Shown here: piece after piece, positions 1 to 8,074 of the stretch
Layout: the number at the start of each line of letters is the position of its first letter
Position numbering within the stretch: position 1 is the stretch's first letter
Assembly: GCA_001661515.1 (NCBI GenBank)
Contig: LUVW01000022.1
Location: 138,476-154,410, forward strand
Direction of reading: 5' to 3'
Source: Capniomyces stellatus
Taxonomy: Eukaryota > Kickxellomycota > Harpellomycetes > Harpellales > Legeriomycetaceae
Length of the DNA stretch: 15,935 bases
The notes under the pieces: model-generated
Database searches by the model: none
Told to the model about the DNA's origin: nothing
The model's input: only the letters and a program-made list of their open reading frames with translations
Program-made: the position numbers and the translations under genes

Positions 1-1
1 T

Positions 2-1165
2 ATGAACAAGTGCAACCTGACAGAGTCGATCGACTTTAACTTCAACAGCATTCGAGGCGACCTGCTGCTGATACCCTGGCACCACACCTTGCTCATCAGC
101 TATTTCTACCTGCACTGCTTCTACTACTCGATCAGGGTTCTGCTCTACCAGTCGGAACTCTCTGTTCGTAGAACGGATACAGTGGCGTGCGAAAGAGTCA
201 AAGCAGCAAAGAACTCGTGCATCCAGGACTCGTTGGCAATAGCAGACACAATAAAGTGTGCGATGGAGACTGTTTCCGGCTACCAATGGAAGCCACAGAT
301 GGTGTCGATAGCATCAAATGCAGGAAATATACTGCTGAATGCACATTTTCTCACAGATCATCCGCAGATTGACAGAATTGACTTGGCCATCAACACGCTA
401 ATTGAATCGCTCAAGCTACTGAACAAGAACTATACGTACACATTCCGATTTTCGGACTTTTTTTCGCAGGCTTTAAAAATAAAAAAGTACTACCACTTGA
501 AAAACAGCAAGTCGACCAGGATTCCTCAATACTTGGCAATGACAGCAATAACGGATCAGGATCTGAATCCCTGGATACTGCCTGTAGGCGCAAGCTATTC
601 CTCGCGGATATGCTGCTTAGACAAGCCAACTTGTGGAATTTTTACGGACTTGTTGTATGAAAACATCATCATGGATTCGCCAAGACTTGCAGTGTCATTT
701 ACGCCGCATATGAATGCATATTGCGACGAGCTTGATGTTACCCAACAGATATTGGGTCAGGATAGCTATTATTTAAATGGGCTAGACGATCAAGGTAACT
801 ACAGCGAGGTTTTGATGACAAGCGCGGATGATTACAATGCCATAAAACTAGATACAGCCAATCTACCTAACCAACCCGACTCAGTTTTCTTGGCTAACCT
901 GGCTATCCCAACCGGTCAAGCACACCCTTTAAACTTCAACGCGACTGCTGGTACAAGTTCTTATGCTTGGGGTTTAAATACTAGTAGTGAGAAATCGCTG
1001 TTCACATCCGAATTGGCCAAAATAACAAGCGTTGATCCTGATACTCGTTATCGTCAGAATATTGGTGGCAAAAGGTCATGTACAAGGTTTTCTAATACTA
1101 GTATTCCAGGTAATTTCTTCTTAAGCCACAACAGTATGACCAATCTAATCGACCATAGCAGTTAA
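2..1165 (+). CDS. Fungal-specific (Zn2Cys6-type) transcription factor, C-terminal part, copy 1 (5' truncated by window)
   Basis: The frame is open from the window edge to a TAA at 1163-1165 (387 codons). The Met at position 2 is only the first in view; the real start and the Zn2Cys6 DNA-binding domain would lie further left. The segment around residues 20-75 (an IPWHH tryptophan-histidine stretch, then an aromatic FYLHCFYYS helix, a basic-flanked linker and a C-x-x-x-AA-type helix) resembles the helical C-terminal half of the fungal-specific transcription factor domain (PF04082 type). Residues 7-256 are also encoded by the inverted copy at the right end. The last 131 residues, rich in Asn, Ser, Thr and Asp, are unique to this copy and look disordered, as activation tails often are. 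The role would be nuclear gene regulation; the target is unknown. Family assignment is by pattern only. No intron is needed in the visible part. Confidence 0.6.
   Translation: MNKCNLTESIDFNFNSIRGDLLLIPWHHTLLISYFYLHCFYYSIRVLLYQSELSVRRTDTVACERVKAAKNSCIQDSLAIADTIKCAMETVSGYQWKPQMVSIASNAGNILLNAHFLTDHPQIDRIDLAINTLIESLKLLNKNYTYTFRFSDFFSQALKIKKYYHLKNSKSTRIPQYLAMTAITDQDLNPWILPVGASYSSRICCLDKPTCGIFTDLLYENIIMDSPRLAVSFTPHMNAYCDELDVTQQILGQDSYYLNGLDDQGNYSEVLMTSADDYNAIKLDTANLPNQPDSVFLANLAIPTGQAHPLNFNATAGTSSYAWGLNTSSEKSLFTSELAKITSVDPDTRYRQNIGGKRSCTRFSNTSIPGNFFLSHNSMTNLIDHSS
20..769 (+). repeat. Left arm of a 750-bp inverted repeat (coding)
   Basis: Position x here pairs with position 15955-x. Comparing the arms segment by segment, I found two differences. 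At 600, C in this arm reads T in the other (Ser codon TCC versus Phe codon TTC). At 650, T reads C (Leu TTG versus Leu CTG, silent). Identity stops sharply after 769, within a Tyr codon context, while the open frame continues. The left limit at 20 is set by the right window edge, not by a seen breakpoint. Confidence 0.95.
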
Positions 1166-2773
1166 AATAGCACTAGTTCGATTTGAACTTTGGAACCAAG
1201 ATACACTCGCATTTACCTTGTCAAGGGGTTTCTGTTTTTATCATTTGGATTTATTTATTTGTTCAACCTTTTTATTGTTTAAAACTAAAAATGTACACTT
1301 TAGCCGTGTTTTTGGTATCTTTAATCCCAATTTTAGTCTCAATATAGTTATAGTTGTAATTTTGGAGTAATGTAGCATGAGGGTCAAAAAAAATTTTATT
1401 GATCTTGCACCCCTATTTTTCTTTTTGCTTGTTTCACAAAAGTTTTCTTGTTTAAAATGGGTGAGACTGATATTTGGGTTATTGGGTTTCTCAGACTTAG
1501 TCATAAATCACAACAACCCAACTTTGGGGCAAAACTATTTTGCTTTTGAATGACCTATCTACTCTTTAAATCAGCGCTTTATATGTTTACTATTCCCTGT
1601 ATACATTATCACTTGAGGCCATGTTAGTGCTTCTTATACTGCGCCAGTTTCTTTTCAAGCAGCTTTGAAGTAAACTCATATTATCAAAGGAACAGAAATG
1701 TCATTTTATTGTCTGTCTTCAACTGTTCCCCAATCAACAATAAAAATTAAGTGACGTCCGAATTTATTGTTTTTTTTCAAGTGGCGAGTCATCAATATGT
1801 TTTTCAAAATTGGTTTGTTTATGATTATTACGCAATTGGTTTATTCATCTAATTTGGTTTCCAGTTGTCTAGGCGTTGTAAACAGACCAAATTTAATTTA
1901 GACAGAAATAAAATATACAAAAGATCAATTAAAGCCAACTTTGCTGAATAAAATTTAGACAAATCATTTTCAGCCAAATCAAATATAAATTAACAAAGCC
2001 AATGGTTTAGATTCCAGAACCATGATTTTTTAGTCAACCATCAAGGTACCAATTTGAGTTTAAAATAAATATAAACACAATAACAAATCACTTTACAGTT
2101 TCCATTTTTTTTTTTTTTTTTGTATCTTTACTTTTTTTCAAATTGTAATACAGGAGTACGAAATTTGTCTGAATTTAGTGTATGTTGAAAGTCTGGCTCG
2201 CAGTTTATACGCTCGGAGAATCTCATGGAGAGTAACAGTGCTGTTATGTTTGGACAAGAGCATAGGGAAAAACTGCAGAGAAAAGAGGAAAATAGGAAAG
2301 AAGAAAAAAAGAGTAAATAGCAAAAGAACATAATAGCAAAAAACGTTTTTTTTTCTATAGTAGATGGGAGTGTAATTGGTAATAACCGCCAACTTTCACG
2401 CAGAAAAGGTTAAAGTGTGATTTAGTTGACACATTTAAGGTTTTAACAACAAAAACTTGAGAGAAATATAGTGCCAATACAAGTAAATAAAAAGTGAAAT
2501 AAAAACTCTCACCAATAAGGGTGAAAAAGTTGATTGACTCGAGTAATTAGTAAAACAAAAGTCTTGGAATTATTGCACAGATTAAAGTTTCAAGTTGGAA
2601 AAAAAAAAGGAAGTTTCAAGCTGGTATTAACTTGTTTTAACCATTTAACTTTAACTTTGGCGTAACATCTGGTTTAGACTATTTTATTGCTGTTGATTTT
2701 TTTATTTTTTTTAAATATCTTGGTTTGCTTTCGAGTATAATTTGTTTCTATTTTCAAACAGGAAAATTCAAAA
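1166..2773. other. AT-rich intergenic stretch, mostly without recognisable genes
   Basis: About 1.6 kb between the transcription-factor stop and the PITP start, dominated by A/T runs, including 17 consecutive T at 2105-2121. No tRNA A/B boxes or transposase-like frames were recognised. A possible small gene lies at 2154-2413 (separate entry). A very weak possible terminal exon on the minus strand (1674-1624) ends in a lysine-rich peptide, but nothing upstream supports it. The last stretch before 2774 has a pyrimidine-rich run ending in CAG at 2759-2761, which looks like a splice acceptor and suggests a 5'-UTR intron for the PITP gene. Confidence 0.5.
2225..2413 (+). CDS. Candidate tiny two-exon gene, unknown product (46 aa)
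   Basis: I do not recognise this gene and it may not be real. Exon 1 would run from ATG 2225 to 2312, with a GTAAAT donor at 2313. A strong acceptor (nine T, then CTATAG) ends at 2360, and exon 2 at 2361-2413 ends in TAA. The joined product would be 46 residues, highly charged (Lys/Glu/Arg rich) with a basic C-terminus ending in RRKG. The frame stays open upstream to about 2189, so exon 1 could start at another acceptor such as the CAG ending at 2203. A second frame, 2154-2231, is also open and framed by good splice sites: an acceptor ending CAG at 2153 and GTAACA at 2232. The 48-nt intron is shorter than all others in the window, which argues against the model. Confidence 0.25.
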
Positions 2774-4544
2774 ATGGTGGTTTTAAAAGAATACAGAATT
2801 ATCAACAACCTCACAGTTGAGGAGTACCAGATTGCTCAGCTTTACTCGGTGGCGCAAATGTCGCTTAGTGAATCTGGTGGAGGAGAGGGCATTGAAGTAG
2901 TCAAGAACGAGCCTTACTCAAATGAGACAGGGAAGGGACAGTACACCTATAAGATTTATCATCTAGCTTCGTAAGTGCCACAAAGTACTCGTATATCATA
3001 TGTACTATTTGGTTTTGGTACTTTGTGATTAGAGATTGAATGGAATACTTGTCCAAGCAGTGTTTATGCCCCAGATTGGTCCGTGTTAATAAGAGCTTTA
3101 TGTAACAACGATTTACCAAAAACATAGCAAAGTTCCAGGAATTGTGAAGGCGATTTTGCCAGCATCTATGCTTCAGTTACATGAGGAAGCTTGGAATGGA
3201 TATCCTCACTGCAAAACAGGTAAACATACTTTTGAGCAATAACGTGCCTTAAATGTTTTTTGGTTTGACTTTGCGACCTTGTTAATGGAAACAACAGCAC
3301 TTGTAATATGCATATGGATACTGATTTATTGGTTAATTCAATTTATTAACTTTTTAAAAACAAACAAACAAACAAATATTTCACAGTCGTAACAGTAAGT
3401 AGTTGCAAAATAAACATAAAGCCGCGTATTGTGTTGAAAAGAGGTTTAAAACTTTGGATTACAGACTTGAAAGTAGAGTTATGGTTGACCAATAGATGAT
3501 TATGTTGTAGAATCCGTTTATGAAGGACAAGTTCAAGATTGTTACCGAGTCAATGCATTGTGCAGATCGTGGTAACAAAGAGAATGTATGTTTGAATATG
3601 TTTGAAGATGTGGGAACATAATTTGCCTAGACATTGGTAGTATAGTCTGATTGCATAGCAATACCGATACACGACCTTTAACCCATTTGTCATATGGTCA
3701 AAACTAATAGGCCGTAAACCTGAGCCCCGCTGAGTTGAAAATAAGAAAGGTTGACAGAATTGATGTTGCAATTGATGCAGGACTTGACTCTAACAAATAC
3801 ATCAAGGAAGAGGATCCAAAGCTATTCAAGTCAGAAAAGACAGGAAGAGGACCATTGAACACACCAGACTGGACAGTAAGTAGCAAGCTAATATCAACAT
3901 TAATTGTTTTTCTGTTTCTGTTTCTGGTTCTGTTTCTACACGGTCAGAAATAATGGAATTGAATAGGCAAAAAAACCCCTCACAATAATATAATCAAAAA
4001 CAACCAATTGCGGGTTTCTTGGTTAACTTTGATCATTAACATATATATTTATAAATATTTCGTTGGTAGGAAACTTGTGAGCCAGTAATGACATGCTATA
4101 AAGCAGTGACAGCCGAGTTTGTCTGGTTTGGGTTGCAAGGAACCGTTGAAGCAATGATTCATAAGGTGATTATTAGTGTGGTATTTGATAATGTTTGGTT
4201 TAATGTTTGGTTTAACTCTTATTTAACACACAATATTGTTTATCCTTGACTTGGACTTAACTTGTCATTATTTTATACTTAGATGATGAGAGGCGTGATG
4301 GTGCAATTCCACCGCAGATTGTTCAATGAAACTGACAAGTGGTACGGAATGACAATGGAGGAATTGCGTAGATTGGAGGATGAAGCCGCCATTGAGCTGG
4401 AAAAGGTTATTATACTACTGTGTTTACATTACCACAAATTTTATGCTTTATTTGTTTACTGTTTTAATTTGCTTTACTGATCCGCTCTTCTCAACTTCTA
4501 TTAATTAGAAACGAAACCCAACGTCAAGTAACGCTGCAAAATAA
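2774..4544 (+). CDS. Class I phosphatidylinositol transfer protein (START-like PITP), eight exons
   Basis: Soluble lipid-transfer protein exchanging phosphatidylinositol and phosphatidylcholine between membranes (IP_trans family, PF02121). Exons: 2774-2970, 3128-3219, 3387-3394, 3511-3585, 3711-3875, 4070-4165, 4283-4405, 4509-4544. All introns are GT-AG and phases match throughout. The product is 263 aa, close to the roughly 270 aa of animal PITP-alpha/beta. Residues 1-66 carry the family start ([37 protein letters not shown]). Known inositol-headgroup contacts Thr59, Lys61 and Asn90 of mammalian PITP-alpha correspond to Thr58, Lys60 and Asn89 here. [18 protein letters not shown] lies near residues 155-172. 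The C-terminal helix spans about 230-252. The 8-nt third exon supplies residues 97-99 and restores the conserved VVTN motif. Donors GTGATT and GTTATT of the last two introns are weak. A second possible last exon lies at 4799-4855. Fungi of the yeast group mainly use Sec14-type proteins for this job. Confidence 0.93.
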
Positions 4545-5028
4545 TAAACTTGGTTGATCTAATTGACTTTCCCAATGTAAAAGATAAAGACTAATATTTT
4601 TCATCTTTACTTTTATTTCGTTCTTAACCCCAAACTTTATCTGCCCCAACCCCCAACCCCCCACCTTTCATAACCTGATATCTTGAAAAATAGGGAATCT
4701 TTTTATTTTTACTCTTTTTTTTTAATAAAAAAAAATCTATAACTCATCTAGCTTATTATTTTAAATAATTATTTAATTATTTATTTTTTGGGAAACAGGT
4801 AGTGTTGGTTTTAGGCCCAGCCAAGAACCCAGACTTATTACTTGCCAATCAATAAACAAGAGTTAAATGCACATTTTTCTAGTCTAATTCCTTATTTACA
4901 GTTACTGAACCTTGGATACATAAAGCCACCAATAGAAATTCACATAGCAGTGAATAAATTTAGAGATAAACCAAGTTTTTGTCCAGTATTTGTCCAATTT
5001 TTATTTTTGGCTAAACTTTAAGGTTGCT
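4545..5028. other. Convergent 3'-3' intergenic region
   Basis: Both flanking genes, PITP (+) and the CCCH protein (-), end here, so the stretch should hold both 3' UTRs. It is AT-rich with homopolymer A/T runs around 4690-4790, apart from the C-rich tract described separately. An acceptor-like site ending at 4798 is followed by an 18-codon open stretch, a possible alternative PITP last exon. No other gene is visible. Confidence 0.5.
4628..4662 (-). other. Potential G-quadruplex (minus strand) / i-motif (plus strand)
   Basis: Four C tracts of 4, 4, 5 and 6 residues lie on the plus strand at 4628-4631, 4644-4647, 4650-4654 and 4657-4662. The minus strand therefore carries four G tracts with loops of 2, 2 and 12 nt, fitting a relaxed quadruplex pattern. 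It sits between the 3' ends of two convergent genes. Whether it folds is inference. Confidence 0.45.
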
Positions 5029-7378
5029 CTATTGTTGTGGGGTGCTTGCATGCATAAACTTACAACTTGATCCGTTTGAGCAGTATCCTCTTTGAAAGTG
5101 GGCACATGGTGTTGTGCTCAGGTCATGAGAAAAGGTACACAAAGAGCCTTTGCTACAGCTCCCACTTATAATGTATTTACAAAGAATCAAAGGCTTAAAA
5201 ACGCGGTCGTTCTTCTTGTTGCTGTTGCTGTTGCTGTTGGGGATACGCGTGTTTGTGTCTTGGATATCAACCATATCCTGGCTGCTACCCTGAGGCCTCT
5301 TGTCTACAGAATCAGTCGAGGTGTTCTAAATAGCACAAACGAAGAAAAGTAGATAATTTGGTTTAGCCAAAAATTCGGAAAGACTCAAAAATAAAAGTGG
5401 TAAATAGCCAGGAAAAACAAAAAAAATGGTAAATGGTAAATATTGCACAACAATAAACAGGAAAGCACCAGTAAAACAAGTACAAGTTATGTACTGCCTA
5501 CTGCTGCCAGTTTGTTTTGTCTAAATTAATGGCATCATAATCTTTTATCTTACCCAACTTTCAGAGGTTACAGAGGATTGATGGTCCGGTGTTGGTTTGT
5601 GTGTGTTTTTAGGCTTTTGTTTCTGTTTCTGTTTCTGTTTTCCTTTGGGCTTTTCTTTTGCCTTTGATCTGGCAGCGTTGGCTCGTTTTCTATCTTCTTC
5701 CAGGGTTTTGGCCTTTTGGTGTATTTCAGTTTTTTGCATACATATTAGAGTTCGTCGTAATAAAATTTCTTTAAAGTAATAGTAAAATGTCATATTTTGC
5801 CTTTTTTTTTTGCTTTTGAGGATATTCTTGTATATATATATATAAGCTACCTTTTTAAAGCTTGATAACAGCTTGTCAAAGTCTTGAGCTGAGTCGTCTT
5901 TATTGCCACCAATACTAGCCAATGCCTCATCATCGTCATCCCACAGTTTTGGCTAAGTAATGTAACGAGTTTTTGCCAATAAGGTTTTTTTATGTATATA
6001 TAGATCAGAACACAGTATAACAAACCAAAACAAAATAGTGTTTATAAATCACTCAGTAGCAAGCAAAAGTTATAAATCCAATAAATCATGTGTACTAATA
6101 GCGGGGTGACTGAGGATAGTAGGGATGTGGTTACCTTTCTCTTACGCTTCTTGCTAGTGGAATCTGTGAGGTTTGACAAATTGTTCACTGAGTCCATATC
6201 GACCGCGGTGCTATATATCAGCTTTCCCGGATCTTCAGCACTCTGATAATTAGCAAAGACAAAACCAAACTTAGTTAATCGAGCAAATAAACATTGTATT
6301 GGGTACAAAGTATACATTACCAGCTGTTTGTCCAACCATATATGCGCTTTTTTTTGACAATAAATCTTACCCTTGACGTGCACAGTTCATCTACTTCGCC
6401 GTATAAACATCCAATTTTATCCACTTCGTTGGTTTTAGTAAGGCTAAAACTCGGAACTGCACTAAATGCCAAGTCAGCCGAGTTGTCGGCTGCTGCCGGC
6501 TTGTTTACATTGGCATTGGGGGTATTGTTGGTAGATAAACCGGCGCCAAAACCAGCACCACCCGCATTTCTTTCCACCGATATACCGGGTTCACCTTGAT
6601 TGACGCCCTTGCTCTTTTCAACAGAGGAATGGAGATTGTTTTCTATCAGCGATCTTAAAACGTCAATACTACCCACGCTTGATGAAGCTAGGCCGGTGTC
6701 ATTGTGTTTAGCGCTACTATTTTTACTCTGGGCTTCTAAACTTGAATCCATATTATTTACTTTATTTACTTGTGAATCGTGAGTCTCATTTCCATCATCC
6801 TTTCTAACTTTTAGCATCAAATCTAGTAGCTCTAGCGCTTTGTTGTTGCTCTGTTTTTGTGATAACGGTTCGCTTTCTTTTTGAACATACTCCTTGTATT
6901 CATCAACAATTTCGGCGATAGTTCTTGGGGCCACAGAATCGGCAGACTTTTTGTTTTTATTGTTGTTTTTGTTTTTATCGATGTTTTTGTTTTGATTTTC
7001 AGTCTTTTTTTGTGATTTAGTATCAACTTTTTTTTTATTTGAATTGGGATCCAATTTAGAATGTGTATATTTTTCTACAGTTGTAGTGATTTCTGTATTT
7101 GGAATGATTTCTGTATTTAGAGTAATTTCTGTGGCCGGTGTACTTTTTGTAGTTGGTGTAATTTCTGTAGTCGGTGTACTTTTTGTAATTGGTGTAATTT
7201 CTGTAGTCGATGTACTTATTGTAGTCGGTGTACTTTTTGTGGTTAGAGTAATTCCTGTATTTGAAGTATTTTGTGTAGTCGGTGTACTTTTTGTAGTTGG
7301 TTTTGTAGTACTTTGAAGGTATGAAAACCGACTAAACCTTTTGTATTTTTTCCCATTTGTGCTGTTTAATATGTTCAT
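5029..7378 (-). CDS. Tandem CCCH zinc-finger protein, probable RNA-binding nuclear protein, five exons
   Basis: Exons in reading order: 7378-6371, 6242-6135, 5952-5851, 5712-5554, 5325-5029. All junctions are phase 0 with GT-AG ends (GTAAGA, GTAACC, GTAGCT, GTAAGA donors), giving 557 aa. Two zinc fingers of C-x7-C-x5-C-x3-H spacing lie at about residues 508-526 and 533-551, separated by six residues, just before the stop. This type usually binds single-stranded RNA. Residues 28-99 are twelve Thr-rich hexapeptide repeats. About 100-150 is Lys/Asn rich. KKRKRKPK at about 367 is a plausible nuclear localisation signal, followed by an acidic WDDDDE patch. Residues 460-557 include an Asn-Ser run. 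The middle part has no domain I recognise. Finger spacing resembles the ZC3H4/6/8 group, but orthology is not established. The acceptor of exon 4 (CCAAAAG) is weak and its intron has no stop codon in frame. The start is the first Met in the open frame. Confidence 0.75.
5616..5642 (+). repeat. Hexanucleotide (TTTCTG)n run coding a Lys-Gln repeat
   Basis: The plus strand repeats TTTCTG here. Read on the minus strand it encodes alternating Lys and Gln in exon 4 of the CCCH-protein gene. A similar but imperfect (TTTCTG)n run occurs in PITP intron 5 at about 3908-3936. Confidence 0.7.
7082..7297 (-). repeat. 18-bp minisatellite, twelve units, coding Thr-rich hexapeptides
   Basis: Twelve in-frame units of six residues with consensus TT(E/K)(I/S)TP make up residues 28-99 of the CCCH protein. 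Two unit types, TTKSTP and TTEITP, tend to alternate, so the higher-order period is about 36 bp. Units differ by point changes only, with no frame-breaking length change. Such arrays vary in copy number between strains. The peptide is Thr/Pro rich and probably disordered. Confidence 0.85.
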
Positions 7379-8074
7379 TTTAACTATAAAGCGTGCTGCA
7401 ATAGCCCGGATATCTGGTGTGTTTATTTTGTATTGCGCAGAGGGGGTGATTTAGTTTTTCGGGTAAAATAGGTTTAAATATTGCATTAATGGTTTGTAAC
7501 AGAAACGGTTAATAAATATTGTTAATAAAAATATAATAAAAAGCCGTTTTTAACAACTGGGTTAAAGTGTAAAGGTCGAGGACCTATACTTATATTTGAA
7601 ATCAAACTTAAAGTGAAATTGTGTTTATAATTAGACCATTATAGTTGGAGATCAGCCACGAAAAGTTGATTGAAAAGTGCAGGACTTGAAAAAAAATTGA
7701 AATAGGATTATTCGGCAAATAGCGCGAAATAATTGAATTTGATATGAGAAAATGATATAGTAATTAGAGATATTGAAAGTGTAAACTGGAAATAGAAATA
7801 GAAAAAAAAACAACAAAATCAAAACAAATAATAAAAAATAAATAAAAGTTTAGTTGCGAGCTTGATGCTTTAGTTTTACAATTTAACTAAATATAGTTTC
7901 AAAATAAAAAAATATATATAAAGTAAAAAAAAAACACATTAAACATTTTCTTAAAAAAAAAGAACAGAAAAGGCAGTTAGATTGTAGTTAGATTGAATAA
8001 TTGCTGTTGAAAAGGGGACAGGAAATTTACTTATTGGATTTACTTTTAGCTTTTTGAGGGTTTAATACAAAAAA
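7379..8074. promoter_or_regulatory. Divergent intergenic region serving the CCCH gene and CSE1
   Basis: The two flanking genes start from opposite ends, so both promoters and 5' UTRs should be in this 696-bp stretch. It is strongly AT-rich, with A runs at about 7690-7980 on the plus strand and a TATATATAAA-like stretch at about 7911-7922, roughly 155 bp before the CSE1 ATG. No defined factor-binding site could be assigned, and no open frame of note is present. Confidence 0.5.

Noticed and set aside
1241..1504. 87-codon minus-strand frame in AT-rich DNA
   Set aside because: Lys/Asn/Ile-rich translation typical of random AT-rich sequence; no family pattern, no splice context.
1624..1674. Possible minus-strand terminal exon ending in a Lys-rich peptide
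   Set aside because: Only 17 codons, a weak acceptor and no convincing upstream exon.
2128..2392. Two overlapping minus-strand frames, one with a Phe/Leu-rich hydrophobic run
   Set aside because: The run is the complement of a purine-rich stretch; frames overlap each other and the better plus-strand splice signals.
2361..2413. Similarity of the GNNRQLSRRK peptide to the start of SERF-type proteins
   Set aside because: Only about ten residues, at the wrong end of the frame, and no downstream SERF-like exons.
5092..5352. 86-codon plus-strand frame
   Set aside because: Shadow of the zinc-finger exon on the opposite strand; the minus reading has perfect CCCH spacing.
7044..7316. Val/Ile-rich plus-strand frame resembling membrane repeats
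   Set aside because: Antisense reading of the Thr-rich minisatellite, which is in frame with the CCCH gene.
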